Assembly: GCA_030621215.1 (NCBI GenBank)
Contig: JAUXIC010000004.1
Coordinates: 1 to 47,882, forward strand
Reading direction: 5' to 3'
DNA length: 47,882 bases
Source: Caldisericota bacterium
GTDB lineage: Bacteria; Caldisericota; Caldisericia; Caldisericales; Caldisericaceae
Below the pieces are notes generated by a model. That model was not told the DNA's origin. It saw only the letters and a list, made by a program, of their open reading frames with translations, and made no database searches. Shown piece by piece: positions 9,536-19,113 of the stretch (within the stretch, counting starts at the first letter, position 1; every line of letters begins with the position of its first letter). Both the position numbers and the translations under genes were made by a program.

Positions 9536-10293
9536 TTATTACAATAGCAAATCAAAAAGGCGGCGTTGGTAAAACAACAACCTCAATTAACCTTAGTTCA
9601 GGACTTGCAAGAGAAGGATTTAAAACACTTCTTTTGGATTGCGATCCACAGTGTAACAGCACCTCTGCATTTTTTTCTTCAGAAGACACACAAAATTCCA
9701 TCTTCTCCCTCTTTTTAAAAAGCGACATTGAAGGAGAGGCGCTTATAAGGGAGACAAAAGTGCCTAATTTATTTTCCATCCCTTCATCTATTCACCTCGC
9801 CAAAGTAGAAAGAAGTCTTACGGCAGAAATTGATGCACCACTAAAACTAAAAAAGAGTCTAAACAAGTTTGAAAAGAATTTTAATTTTATCATCATTGAT
9901 ACCCCTCCTTCATTGGGACTTCTTACAGTAAATGCATTAATTGCATCAGACAATGTATTGATCCCAATTACGCCATCTCCATGGTCCATAGAAGGTGTGC
10001 AGGATTTCATGGACACATTCAAAAGCGTAAAAGAAACATTCAACGAAAAACTCAAATTATTGGGTGTGCTAATCACCATGTACGATCCAAGAACTCTTCT
10101 TGCCAAAGAATCCCTGGAGCAGATAAAAAACATATTTGGCACACTTCTTTTCAATGAAATCATTCACCGCAATGTTCGGCTTGAAGAAAGCCCCGCCTAC
10201 AAAGAGGATATTTTTTCGTTTGCCCCGTCATCAACAGGAGCAGAATCATACAAAAAAATAGTAAAGGAGGTAATTAGCCGTGCCAAAGAATAA
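9532..10293 (+). CDS. parA: Chromosome-partitioning ATPase ParA/Soj
   Basis: IANQKGGVGKTTTSINLSSGLA, DCDPQCNST, IIDTPPSLGLLTVNAL. Confidence 0.95.
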   Translation: MIITIANQKGGVGKTTTSINLSSGLAREGFKTLLLDCDPQCNSTSAFFSSEDTQNSIFSLFLKSDIEGEALIRETKVPNLFSIPSSIHLAKVERSLTAEIDAPLKLKKSLNKFEKNFNFIIIDTPPSLGLLTVNALIASDNVLIPITPSPWSIEGVQDFMDTFKSVKETFNEKLKLLGVLITMYDPRTLLAKESLEQIKNIFGTLLFNEIIHRNVRLEESPAYKEDIFSFAPSSTGAESYKKIVKEVISRAKE

Positions 10294-11200
10294 AAGAGGA
10301 TTGCCAAATAATTTTCAAGTCCGCTACACAAGCAACTACATAGAAGAGCTTTCGAATGAAAAAATCCTCTCAAGAGTGATGGATATCGAAACAAGTAAAA
10401 TAAAACCTGACGCTGAACAACCAAGAAAACTTTTTAATAAAGATTCCCTGAAAGAACTTGCTAGCAGTATAAAAGAAAAAGGGGTACTCGAGCCGATACT
10501 TGTATATAAAAACAATGGCCAGTACACTATCATTTCCGGAGAAAGACGATGGAAGGCATCTATTTTAGCGGGGAAGAAAACAGTTCCCGTCATAGAGTTA
10601 AAGCCTTCAGACAAAAGAGAAATACGAGAAATTCAGATTATAGAAAATCTTCAACGCGAAGACATCACTCCTATTGAACGGGCAAAAGTTATTAATGAAT
10701 ATCTTTCCCCGTTTGCAGAAGGAAAGAAAATAAAAACATTGCTAATAAATTACAGGATGAAAAGAAATACGCCAAAAAAATTTGCGCACACAGTGAGCGC
10801 ACTCTGCAAAATGACAGGAAAAAACCCGATTACATTTGTAAGATGGCTTTCACTTCTTGAACTCCCGGAAGATCTTCAAAGAAAGGTAGACAGTCCAAAC
10901 TCGCCTATTACATCACGTCACATTGAACATCTACTGAAATTAGAAGATTTTCAAACAATGAGAAGGGTAGCACAACTCATAGAAAAAGAAAAGCTCAGCT
11001 CTGAAGAAACAAAAAATATAATAACCGGAATCGAGAAAAAAAGCAAAAGAGACCCTTTATACATCGTTTTCAAAAAAATAGAAAGTCTATCAAAGAAAAA
11101 ACTAAACAAGTGGGATAAAAAGGAAAAAACAAAAATTAAAAAAGACCTGACCCAATTAAAGAAGTTGATTGAAGAACTTCTGGAAAAATTAGAAGGATAA
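10280..11200 (+). CDS. parB: ParB/Spo0J partition protein (divergent HTH region)
   Basis: ISGERRWKASILAGKKTVPVI and IIENLQREDITPIERA ParB boxes. Confidence 0.9.
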   Translation: MPKNKRGLPNNFQVRYTSNYIEELSNEKILSRVMDIETSKIKPDAEQPRKLFNKDSLKELASSIKEKGVLEPILVYKNNGQYTIISGERRWKASILAGKKTVPVIELKPSDKREIREIQIIENLQREDITPIERAKVINEYLSPFAEGKKIKTLLINYRMKRNTPKKFAHTVSALCKMTGKNPITFVRWLSLLELPEDLQRKVDSPNSPITSRHIEHLLKLEDFQTMRRVAQLIEKEKLSSEETKNIITGIEKKSKRDPLYIVFKKIESLSKKKLNKWDKKEKTKIKKDLTQLKKLIEELLEKLEG

Positions 11201-11210
11201 TTCGTAGCAA

Positions 11211-11798
11211 TTAATCAATCTCATTAAAAAGTAGCTTAGAGAGATGCGTTATGTCTTTCACACGTGTAAAATTTCCTTTGAGTGGCACTTCTCCTACAAT
11301 AATCATAGAAATTTCTGACAGGTTTGCTGACTCTACATCATAACTGCTATCGCCTACAAAAATAACTTCATTTTCATTTAAGCCGAACTCTTTTAAAATA
11401 TAAAGGATTGCAGCATTCCCAGGCTTTGTCATCCCCATTTCACGGGTAATTACCATGTCAAACTCTATTCCGTACTTTCTTATAATGTAACGAACATTCC
11501 GTAAAAGATTATTTGTCAGAAGAACTCTTTTTATTCCCCTTCTTTTAAGCTCATTAAGCAGCTCTTGTACCCCGTCTTTTAGCTTGCCTTTTCTGGTTGT
11601 TTCCTCTTCAATTGTTTTTAGCATATGCATCTTTTTTTCTTTTGCCTTTTCAGGCAACTTTTCTATGTAGGAAAGAATCCCCTCCCCCTCAGGCACTCCG
11701 AGGGTCTGTTTTATCTTCACCCAATCATATGGCGCATCAAAGAGTGTTCCATCCAAATCAAAAATAATACAACGAATTGCTTTCCTTTTCATACACAT
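11211..11798 (-). CDS. HAD-superfamily hydrolase (phosphoglycolate phosphatase-like)
   Basis: IIFDLDGTLFDA, LLTNN, KPGNAAILYILKEF, VGDSSYDVESA. Confidence 0.85.
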   Translation of the reverse strand: MCMKRKAIRCIIFDLDGTLFDAPYDWVKIKQTLGVPEGEGILSYIEKLPEKAKEKKMHMLKTIEEETTRKGKLKDGVQELLNELKRRGIKRVLLTNNLLRNVRYIIRKYGIEFDMVITREMGMTKPGNAAILYILKEFGLNENEVIFVGDSSYDVESANLSEISMIIVGEVPLKGNFTRVKDITHLSKLLFNEID

Positions 11799-11810
11799 AA
11801 TTTTAACAGA

Positions 11811-11838
11811 TTGACAGAAAAATAGAAAGCAGTAGAAT
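11811..11838 (+). promoter_or_regulatory. Sigma70-type promoter for GerMN lipoprotein
   Basis: TTGACA, 16 nt, TAGAAT. Confidence 0.6.
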
Positions 11839-11858
11839 TTTAATGGAGGATGTAATAA

Positions 11859-12632
11859 ATGAAAAAAATTGTTGCATTAATCTTTAGTGTGTTTGTTTTA
11901 TTTTTAACGCTCCAGGGTTGCAAAACTGAACAGAAAAACCTCATACTAAATAATGCATCAGTTAATGAAAACGGCACTGTGTATGTCGAAGGAAAAGCAA
12001 TAACATTTGAAGGAACTGTCAATATAGAAGTGACTGACAATGAAGGGAACATTTGTTTCGCTGGTTTTACAACTACAGATGCTAAAGAGCCATCCGAATA
12101 CGGCACATTCAAAAAAGATATAGTTCTGTCTCTCTTCCCCCAATCAGATCAGATTACATTAAAATGTTTTCTTATCTCGGCAAAAGACGGCACAATTACA
12201 GAAAAAGAAGAAAAAACCCTTTCCTACAAAATAGAATATCAATTAGCAAATATCTATCTTCCAAACAGTGTAAAAAACCCCGAAATGCTGGATTGCAAAA
12301 AAGTATACCCGGTTGAGAGAAGAATAAAAAGGGGAAGTGAAACCCCAGCTATTGACGCACTGCAATTCCTGACCAACGGGCCAACTGAAAAAGAAAAGGA
12401 ATTAGGATACCTGGACCCGCTAATCCCACAAAACATAAACATAAATTACGTAAAAACGGAAGGTGAAAGCGTAGTTGTGGATTTTGGAGAAGAATTTCTC
12501 AGTATAACTGGTGGCTCGTGCAAAGTACAAGCTATACACGCCGAGATAGAACAAACAGTAAAACAATTTTACCCGGATTACAATATAATCATCTCAGCCA
12601 ATGGAAACAGGGAGGAAGTGTTACAGCCTTAA
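11859..12632 (+). CDS. Lipoprotein with Gmad2-like and GerMN domains
   Basis: Lipobox LQGC; Gmad2-like N half; GerMN-like C half (IDALQFLTNGPTEKEKELGYLDPLI...VVVDFGEEFL). Confidence 0.7.
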   Translation: MKKIVALIFSVFVLFLTLQGCKTEQKNLILNNASVNENGTVYVEGKAITFEGTVNIEVTDNEGNICFAGFTTTDAKEPSEYGTFKKDIVLSLFPQSDQITLKCFLISAKDGTITEKEEKTLSYKIEYQLANIYLPNSVKNPEMLDCKKVYPVERRIKRGSETPAIDALQFLTNGPTEKEKELGYLDPLIPQNININYVKTEGESVVVDFGEEFLSITGGSCKVQAIHAEIEQTVKQFYPDYNIIISANGNREEVLQP

Positions 12633-12633
12633 A

Positions 12634-12649
12634 TGTTCCATGTGGAACA
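12634..12649. promoter_or_regulatory. parS-like site
   Basis: TGTTCCA-TG-TGGAACA versus consensus TGTTNCACGTGAAACA; intergenic between convergent genes, 1.4 kb from parB. Confidence 0.65.
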
Positions 12650-12671
12650 AAAAAAGTATTCTCATGTAAAC

Positions 12672-13952
12672 TTACAGCCAGATTGTATAATCTTCCTTTG
12701 GGGGTTCGATATCTTTTTTAGTTCTCTCTTTTATTTCGCCCAATGAGTCAAGAAAAAGCCCAGACCTAAATTTTGGTTCAAACCAGGTAGATTTTGGAGG
12801 CATAATAAAACCATTATCAGCAACTGCAGTAATTTCAGATACAGTTATTGGGAAAAGTGAAAATGAAACGGCCCAACCATTCTTTTGTACTTTTTCTTCT
12901 AATGCTTCTGTTCCTTCCTTTCCACTTGCAAAATCAATCCGCCCGTTATCTCTCTCATCCAGTATGCCAAGAATAGATCGAAAAACATATTTGCTGAGCA
13001 AAGACACATCTAATGATTCCAGAGGATTCAGATTAACAACATATTCGTTTTTTATTGTAAGCATATACCAATTTCCTCCAAGAAACATACCAAAAAGATG
13101 TTTTCTGTCAGGTTTAAATGCAGTTTTGCCAATTTTTTTCACATAGAAATACTGATTTATTTTATGTAAAAATCCGTCTTCCGACAATCCGTTGAGATCC
13201 TTTATGGCCCTGTTATATTCCATAACGTATACATTGTTATGCGGCACAGCAGCCCCAAGAAAAAAACCGGACAGTAATATCCCATATTTCTTAAATACAC
13301 TGCAAGTAGCAAGCACTCTGTGATTTCCGTCTGCCACATAAAGAACGGGGACATCTAAAAATAAAGACTGTATCTCTTCTATAACAGTTTTTTTTGAAAC
13401 TGAATGAACAGTGTGCCTTACCCCGTCCTCAGTAATAAAATCGTATTCCGGAGATTCTTTCTTTATTCTGTCCACAACCTCTCTTATCGACTCCTTTTCT
13501 CTGTACATTAAAAAGGAAGGGCCCGCCTGAATGTTCATGTATTCAATCCATCTTATTCTGTCATTAAGTTCTTTGTACTTAGTTTTCTCTGTTCCTTTTA
13601 TAATCCCTTTCTCATAATCATCGCAAGAAAAGAGACCCACAATCCCGCTTTGCACATGTTCGCCGATACTTTCAGTATAAATATAAAAATGGGGAGTTTT
13701 TTCCTGCACAAAAATCCTCCCCTCCAAGAATTCATCCAAAGCGTGCTTTGCTTCGCGAAACATGGCACTTTTTGAGGTATTATAAAAAGGCACATTAACC
13801 TCTGGTTTAAGAACTTTTAAAAAAGATAATGGATTGTTCCTCAAAATTTGCTTTGCGCCTTTCAAAGAAACTGAATCGTAAGGCGGTGCTACCACAGCGC
13901 CAGCAAATCGACTTACAGGTCTAAGCGGTTTAAAAGGTTTTATTATGACCAT
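12672..13952 (-). CDS. DUF1015-family protein
   Basis: Start IKPFKPLRPVSRFAGAVVAPPYDSVS and VLYVADGNHRVLAT characteristic of DUF1015. Confidence 0.85.
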   Translation of the reverse strand: MVIIKPFKPLRPVSRFAGAVVAPPYDSVSLKGAKQILRNNPLSFLKVLKPEVNVPFYNTSKSAMFREAKHALDEFLEGRIFVQEKTPHFYIYTESIGEHVQSGIVGLFSCDDYEKGIIKGTEKTKYKELNDRIRWIEYMNIQAGPSFLMYREKESIREVVDRIKKESPEYDFITEDGVRHTVHSVSKKTVIEEIQSLFLDVPVLYVADGNHRVLATCSVFKKYGILLSGFFLGAAVPHNNVYVMEYNRAIKDLNGLSEDGFLHKINQYFYVKKIGKTAFKPDRKHLFGMFLGGNWYMLTIKNEYVVNLNPLESLDVSLLSKYVFRSILGILDERDNGRIDFASGKEGTEALEEKVQKNGWAVSFSLFPITVSEITAVADNGFIMPPKSTWFEPKFRSGLFLDSLGEIKERTKKDIEPPKEDYTIWL

Positions 13953-13974
13953 GTGTTACCTCCATTCGAAAAAG

Positions 13975-14001
13975 GGGCATGCGGTATTATTCCACATGCC
14001 C
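13975..14001 (-). terminator. Intrinsic terminator after trpB2-like gene
   Basis: Minus strand GGGCATGTGG-aataata-CCGCATGCCC followed by CTTTTTC. Confidence 0.65.
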
Positions 14002-14008
14002 GCTAATT

Positions 14009-15346
14009 TTAAATCTCCGGAAGATTTTTTATTGCTCTTTCGATCTCCTCTTCGGGATATTCGTAATCACGCATCTCTCCATTAAAATATGCATCGTATG
14101 CTGCAAGGTCAAAATGTCCGTGACCGGAGAAGTTAAATACAATTATATCCTCTTCTGTCGCCTTTTTTGCTTCTTCAACCACCGCTTTTATCGCATGGTT
14201 CGTCTCAGGCGCTGGAAGAATCCCTTCCGTTCTTGCGAAAAGAATACCTGCCTTAAAGACCTCCTTCTGATAATATGACTGAGCTTCTATCATATTATGC
14301 TTTAAAAGCAAACTGAGAATGGGGGAATCGCCATGGTACCTCAGCCCTCCGGCATGAATAGCAGGAGGAACAAATGAGCTGCCAAGCGTGAACATTTTAA
14401 AAAGAGGGGTAACCTTGCCAGTATCACCATAATCATAACGATATTTTCCTTTCGTAAATGTAGGACAGGCCTTTGGCTCAACTGCAATAAAACGAATATT
14501 TTCTCCATTAAGTTTCCTTGGAAGAAATGGCAACATAAATCCCCCAAAGTTACTCCCACCCCCAACGCATCCTATCAAAATCGTGGGCTTTACATCTTCT
14601 TTGTTAAGCTGCTTTTCTGTTTCAAGCCCTATAATAGTCTGGTGAAGCAATGCATGGTTGGCCACGCTCCCTATTGCATACTTCGTATCGCTATGAGTTG
14701 CTGCATCCTCCACCGCCTCGGATATTGCGATACCCAGACTGCCAGAAGTACCGGGAAACTCTTCTCGTATCTTTCTCCCAATCTGTGTCATATCCGTCGG
14801 GGATGGGTAACACTTCCCGCCCCATGCTTCCATAAGAAACTTCCTGTACGGCTTCTGCTCATAGCTTACCTTCACCATATAAACTTTAACTTCCATACCA
14901 AACTGGGCTCCGGCAAATGAAAGTGCAGACCCCCATTGCCCCGCACCTGTTTCAGTAACAAGCTTTTTTATACCCTCTCTCTTATTATAGTATGCCTGCG
15001 CAAGCGCAGTATTTGGTTTATGGGATCCTGGAGGCGAAACAGACTCATTTTTGTAAAATATCTTTGCCCTTGCACCGATTGCCTTTTCAAAATTTTCAGC
15101 GCGTACAAGAGGAGTTGGGCGCCACATTGCATAAGCTTCCAACAACTCTTCTGGAATGTCAATAAAACGCTTATCAGACATTTCCTGATTCACGCATTCT
15201 CTTGAAAAAATCTGCTCAAGCTGTTCTGGCTTTACTGGCTGCTTAGTTTCGGGATTGAGAGGGGCTGGCAGAAGCTCGGGAAGGTCAGGCAATGCATTGT
15301 ACCACCTTTTTGGTAGTTCATTTTCATTTAATAACACTTTCTTCAT
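14009..15346 (-). CDS. TrpB2-type tryptophan synthase beta-like PLP enzyme
   Basis: [73 protein letters not shown]. Confidence 0.92.
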   Translation of the reverse strand: MKKVLLNENELPKRWYNALPDLPELLPAPLNPETKQPVKPEQLEQIFSRECVNQEMSDKRFIDIPEELLEAYAMWRPTPLVRAENFEKAIGARAKIFYKNESVSPPGSHKPNTALAQAYYNKREGIKKLVTETGAGQWGSALSFAGAQFGMEVKVYMVKVSYEQKPYRKFLMEAWGGKCYPSPTDMTQIGRKIREEFPGTSGSLGIAISEAVEDAATHSDTKYAIGSVANHALLHQTIIGLETEKQLNKEDVKPTILIGCVGGGSNFGGFMLPFLPRKLNGENIRFIAVEPKACPTFTKGKYRYDYGDTGKVTPLFKMFTLGSSFVPPAIHAGGLRYHGDSPILSLLLKHNMIEAQSYYQKEVFKAGILFARTEGILPAPETNHAIKAVVEEAKKATEEDIIVFNFSGHGHFDLAAYDAYFNGEMRDYEYPEEEIERAIKNLPEI

Positions 15347-15376
15347 TTCTTTCCTCCTTATCTAAATTTTTAAAAC

Positions 15377-15403
15377 AAAAAAGCCTCGTTTCCGAGGCCT
15401 TTT
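15377..15403 (-). terminator. Attenuator terminator in trpB2 leader
   Basis: Minus strand AAAAGGCCTCGgaaaCGAGGCTTTTTTG, 30 nt upstream of trpB2 start. Confidence 0.85.
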
Positions 15404-15432
15404 AAACAAATTATAGTTATGTCGTGTGCGGG

Positions 15433-15534
15433 CTAAGCAGTATCCAAATAAACCCCGGAAGATTGTATGTTTTCGAGGCACCACCACATCCAGTTAAAAA
15501 AATTCTTAAACCTGCTTACCCTTATTTTTTCCAT
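15433..15534 (-). CDS. Putative Trp leader peptide MEKIRVSRFKNFFNWMWWCLENIQSSGVYLDTA
   Basis: 33-aa ORF inside the trpB2 leader with TGG ATG TGG TGG cluster, followed by mutually exclusive RNA stems and a terminator. Confidence 0.75.
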   Translation of the reverse strand: MEKIRVSRFKNFFNWMWWCLENIQSSGVYLDTA

Positions 15535-15543
15535 TTGATAAAC

Positions 15544-15571
15544 ATTTTAATAAAAAAAATTCGTTTGTCAA
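15544..15571 (-). promoter_or_regulatory. Sigma70-type promoter of trpB2 leader
   Basis: Minus strand TTGACA (15571-15566), 16 nt, TAAAAT (15549-15544). Confidence 0.65.
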
Positions 15572-15601
15572 GAAAAATCTCTATAACCTTTTTAAAAAAA
15601 T

Positions 15602-15627
15602 AGAGCCCGCTATAAAAGCCGGGCTCT
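15602..15627 (-). terminator. Intrinsic terminator of aminotransferase gene
   Basis: Minus strand AGAGCCCG-gcttttatag-CGGGCTCT then ATTTTTTT. Confidence 0.85.
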
Positions 15628-15650
15628 GCACTGCACTTTATCTACATTTT

Positions 15651-16955
15651 TTACTTTGTTACTGTTTCAATTGCTCTATCAAGTACATCCAATCCTTCGT
15701 TTAACTGCTCGTCAGTAATCACAAGAGGAATAAGGAAGCGAATAACGTTGCCACGAATCCCTGCTCCTGCAAGAATTAATCCATTTTTCATCGCTTCCTG
15801 GATAACCGCCTTTGCAGTGTCATTATCTGGCTCCCACGTATCTCTGTCTTTAATAAACTCTATTGCCCTGAGTGCGCCAATACCTCTTGTTTCACCTATT
15901 GATGGATATTTTTCCTTTATTTCATTAAATCTCTTTTTAATGATATCTCCAAGGTATAATGCCCTCTCCAGCAAATGCTCCTCCTCAATAATATTTATCA
16001 CCTCAATCCCTGCCCTGCAAGATAGTGGATTTCCGCCGAATGTGCTTCCAATAGAGCTCCCCGGCAAACTGTCAAAATACTTTTTATTTCCCACAACTGC
16101 AGAGAGTGGGAGTCCTGCTGCGATAGATTTGCCTAAAGAAATGAGGTCCGGAACAACATTCCAATTCTCTATAGCAAAAAACTTTCCTGATCTTCCATAT
16201 CCAGTCTGCACTTCGTCTGCAATAAGCATAATGCCATACTTTTCAGTTACCCGCCGTATTTCTTCTAAGAACCCTTCGGGCGGAATATTGAAACCACCCT
16301 CTCCCTGAATCGGCTCAATGACCACTGCTGCAATATTTTCTGGATATACATGTTCTTTCAGAATTTGCTCAAAATCACTGCTTTTAAGTTTATTCAAATG
16401 TGGGTTTGGAAAAGGTAACCTGTAAACCTCTGACGCAAAGGGCCCATAAATGTACTTGTATGGCATTGCCTTGTGCGTCATTGTCATTGTTAGAAGAGTT
16501 CTGCCATGGAAAGCATAATCAAACACAACAATTCCTTTTCTCTTTGTTACGCCTTTGGCAATCTTTACTGCATTTTCAACAGCTTCTGCGCCACTATTAA
16601 AGAATCCGACCTGCTTTTCAAAATCTCCCGGGGCTCGCTCTGCAATCATTTTTGCAAGAGTTGCAAACGATTCATACGGTACTGCTGTGAAATCAGTGTG
16701 AAGATATTTTTCCGCCTGTTCTTTAACAGCACTTACAACTTTTTCAGGTGTATGGCCAACAACAAGACATCCCCATCCACCAGTAAAATCGATAAATTTA
16801 TTGCCGTCTACATCCTCTACAACAGCCCCGTGACCCCCATTCGCATAAAATGGCGCCAGAGAACCCATCGGAGAAGCAACATATTTTGCTCTTTTCTCTT
16901 CAATAATTCTGCTCTTTGGACCTGGAATTTCAGTTTTGATTAAAATGCTGCCCAT
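15651..16955 (-). CDS. Class III aminotransferase (4-aminobutyrate aminotransferase-like)
   Basis: GFFNSGAEAVENAVKIAK, FDYAFHGRTLLTMTMT, MLIADEVQTGYGRSGKFFA, SLGKSIAAGLPLSAV, STFGGNPLSCRAG. Confidence 0.9.
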   Translation of the reverse strand: MGSILIKTEIPGPKSRIIEEKRAKYVASPMGSLAPFYANGGHGAVVEDVDGNKFIDFTGGWGCLVVGHTPEKVVSAVKEQAEKYLHTDFTAVPYESFATLAKMIAERAPGDFEKQVGFFNSGAEAVENAVKIAKGVTKRKGIVVFDYAFHGRTLLTMTMTHKAMPYKYIYGPFASEVYRLPFPNPHLNKLKSSDFEQILKEHVYPENIAAVVIEPIQGEGGFNIPPEGFLEEIRRVTEKYGIMLIADEVQTGYGRSGKFFAIENWNVVPDLISLGKSIAAGLPLSAVVGNKKYFDSLPGSSIGSTFGGNPLSCRAGIEVINIIEEEHLLERALYLGDIIKKRFNEIKEKYPSIGETRGIGALRAIEFIKDRDTWEPDNDTAKAVIQEAMKNGLILAGAGIRGNVIRFLIPLVITDEQLNEGLDVLDRAIETVTK

Positions 16956-17134
16956 TTTTCATCTCCTTTTCTATTCTTTTTTAAATCAAATTCCACTCCA
17001 AGATTATCAAAAGGCATAATAAAGTCAACACCTATACAAAATTTTTTAAAATATAGCTATTTCCACAATGCACTGATAATGCTTGGAAAAAATAGCATTT
17101 CTTATTACAATTTACCGGGAAAGAGAGGCACAAA

Positions 17135-18049
17135 ATGGAAATAAAAAAAATGGATGACATAGTAAAAATATTAGAAGGAAAACCTAAAAAAAGGGTAGCA
17201 ATAGCACTCGGGGAAGACGCCCACAGCTTGCAAGCAGCCGAAAGAGGTATAAAAGAAGGACTATTTAATGTAATAAACTTTGCAAGAAAAACCAAAGTGG
17301 AAGAAATAGCACAAAAGAATAATATTGATACATCTCTTATGGAAATTGTTAATGTAGAAGACGATGACAAAGCAATAAAACTTGCTGTTAAAGCTGTGAG
17401 AGAAGAAAGAGCAAATATTTTAATGAAGGGAATTGTAAGTTCTTCAAAATATCTTAAGGGAATATTAAATAAGGAATACGGGCTTTTACCAGAGGGGGGA
17501 TTGCTTTCCAATGCAGCCTTCATTGAAGTTTCCACTTACCACAAACTTCTTATTGTGTCTGATCCTGGAGTTCTTATTAAACCAACTTTAGAGATGAAGA
17601 TTCAACAGATCAAATACTGCGTGGATGTTGCAATAAAAATCGGAATAAAAAACCCGAAAGTTGCTATACTTTCCGCAGTAGAAACAGTAAATCCAAAAAT
17701 GGAATCCACTATAGATGCTGCAATTATCACACAGATGAACAGACGCGGGCAGATTAAAAACTGCACCATTGACGGACCATTGGCAATGGATCTTGCCGTA
17801 TCGAAAGAAGCAGCTGAAATAAAAAAGGTAGATTCTAAAGTTGCAGGAGACGCAGACATCCTCATATTCCCAAATATAGAAACAGGAAATGTCTTCTATA
17901 AATGTGCTACAAAGCTCCTTAATGCAAAAACGGCTGCTGTTCTGCTTGGAACAACAGCACCCTGCATTCTGCCGTCCAGGGGAGATACTACAGAAATAAA
18001 ATTCTATTCGCTAATCGTTGCTTCAGCAATGGCTGGAGGGAATAGATGA
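17135..18049 (+). CDS. ptb: Phosphate butyryltransferase-like
   Basis: 304 aa PTA/PTB fold (LMKGIVSSSKYLKGILNKEYGL, AAFIEVSTYHKLLIVSDPGVLIKP); overlaps butyrate kinase by ATGA. Confidence 0.85.
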   Translation: MEIKKMDDIVKILEGKPKKRVAIALGEDAHSLQAAERGIKEGLFNVINFARKTKVEEIAQKNNIDTSLMEIVNVEDDDKAIKLAVKAVREERANILMKGIVSSSKYLKGILNKEYGLLPEGGLLSNAAFIEVSTYHKLLIVSDPGVLIKPTLEMKIQQIKYCVDVAIKIGIKNPKVAILSAVETVNPKMESTIDAAIITQMNRRGQIKNCTIDGPLAMDLAVSKEAAEIKKVDSKVAGDADILIFPNIETGNVFYKCATKLLNAKTAAVLLGTTAPCILPSRGDTTEIKFYSLIVASAMAGGNR

Positions 18050-19110
18050 AAATTCTTGTCATAAATCCGGGCTCTACATCCACAAAAATAAGTATTTTTG
18101 AGGATAAAAAAGAAGTTTATAAAGAAAAACTCGATCACCAAAAAGAAGAAATTGCCAAATTTCCTCGTATACCAGACCAGTTTGAATTCAGAAAACAAAT
18201 TGTTTTAAATGCACTCAAAAAAGCTGGATTCAGCTTAAATGATTTTGATGCAATTGGTGGAAGAGGAGGAAATACTCACCCCCTTGAATCCGGCACATAC
18301 AGGGTCAATGAAAAAATGATTGAAGACCTTATGGGCTTGCAATACGGTGAACATGCATCAAACCTTGGAGCCCCGCTTGCATATACCCTCGCAAATGAAG
18401 CAGGAATCCCTGCATTTACCGTTGACCCCGTTATTGTAGACGAAATGCAGCCTGTTGCGAAAGTTACCGGACTTAAGGACATTGAAAGAAAAGCAAAGGA
18501 TCATCCATTAAATCAGAAAGCAGCGGCAAGAGAAACAGCAAAGAAATTGGGTATCACATATGACGAAGGCAATTTTATTATAGCACACTTAGGCGGCGGT
18601 ATATCCGTTGCTTCACACAAAAAGGGGAGAATAATCGATGTAAACGATGCTTTAAACGGCGACGGGCCATTTTCGCCAGAGCGTGCAGGAGACCTTCCGA
18701 ACATTGCTGTTGTTGATATGTGCTTCTCAGGAAAATATACAAAAGAAGAAATCAAAAAATTCCTTGCAGGGAAAGGCGGGCTCGTTTCTCACCTTGGGAC
18801 AAATTCATTAATAAAAGTGGAAAAGATGATTGCAGATGGCGACAAATACGCAAAACTGGTATTTGATGCCATGGTCTACCAGATTGCAAAAGAAATAGGA
18901 AAAAACGCCGCAGCAATGAAGGGAGAAGTAGATGCAATTGTTCTAACGGGCGGCCTGGCTCATTCAGAAAATCTTACAAAAGGTATAAAAGAATATGTAA
19001 CCTTTATTGCTCCTCTGTTTGTCTATCCAGGTGAGCATGAAATGGAAGCAATCGCGCGAGGCGTAAGAAGAGTGTTGGAGGGTAAAGAAAAAGCAAAAGA
19101 ATACAGTTAG
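18046..19110 (+). CDS. buk: Butyrate kinase-like
   Basis: LVINPGSTSTKISIFEDKKEVY, IAHLGGGISVASHKKGRIIDVNDALNGDGPFSPERAG. Confidence 0.93.
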   Translation: MKILVINPGSTSTKISIFEDKKEVYKEKLDHQKEEIAKFPRIPDQFEFRKQIVLNALKKAGFSLNDFDAIGGRGGNTHPLESGTYRVNEKMIEDLMGLQYGEHASNLGAPLAYTLANEAGIPAFTVDPVIVDEMQPVAKVTGLKDIERKAKDHPLNQKAAARETAKKLGITYDEGNFIIAHLGGGISVASHKKGRIIDVNDALNGDGPFSPERAGDLPNIAVVDMCFSGKYTKEEIKKFLAGKGGLVSHLGTNSLIKVEKMIADGDKYAKLVFDAMVYQIAKEIGKNAAAMKGEVDAIVLTGGLAHSENLTKGIKEYVTFIAPLFVYPGEHEMEAIARGVRRVLEGKEKAKEYS

Positions 19111-19113
19111 ATA

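Noticed and set aside
12634-12660. Intrinsic terminator reading of TGTTCCATGTGGAACAAAAAAAG
   Set aside because: Two-base loop, no U tract on the + strand after the stem and none correctly placed on the - strand; parS-like reading preferred.
15377-15534. T-box riboswitch in the trpB2 leader
   Set aside because: No AGGGUGGAACCGCG-type antiterminator bulge; a W-rich ORF plus 1:2/2:3/3:4 pairing explains the leader better.
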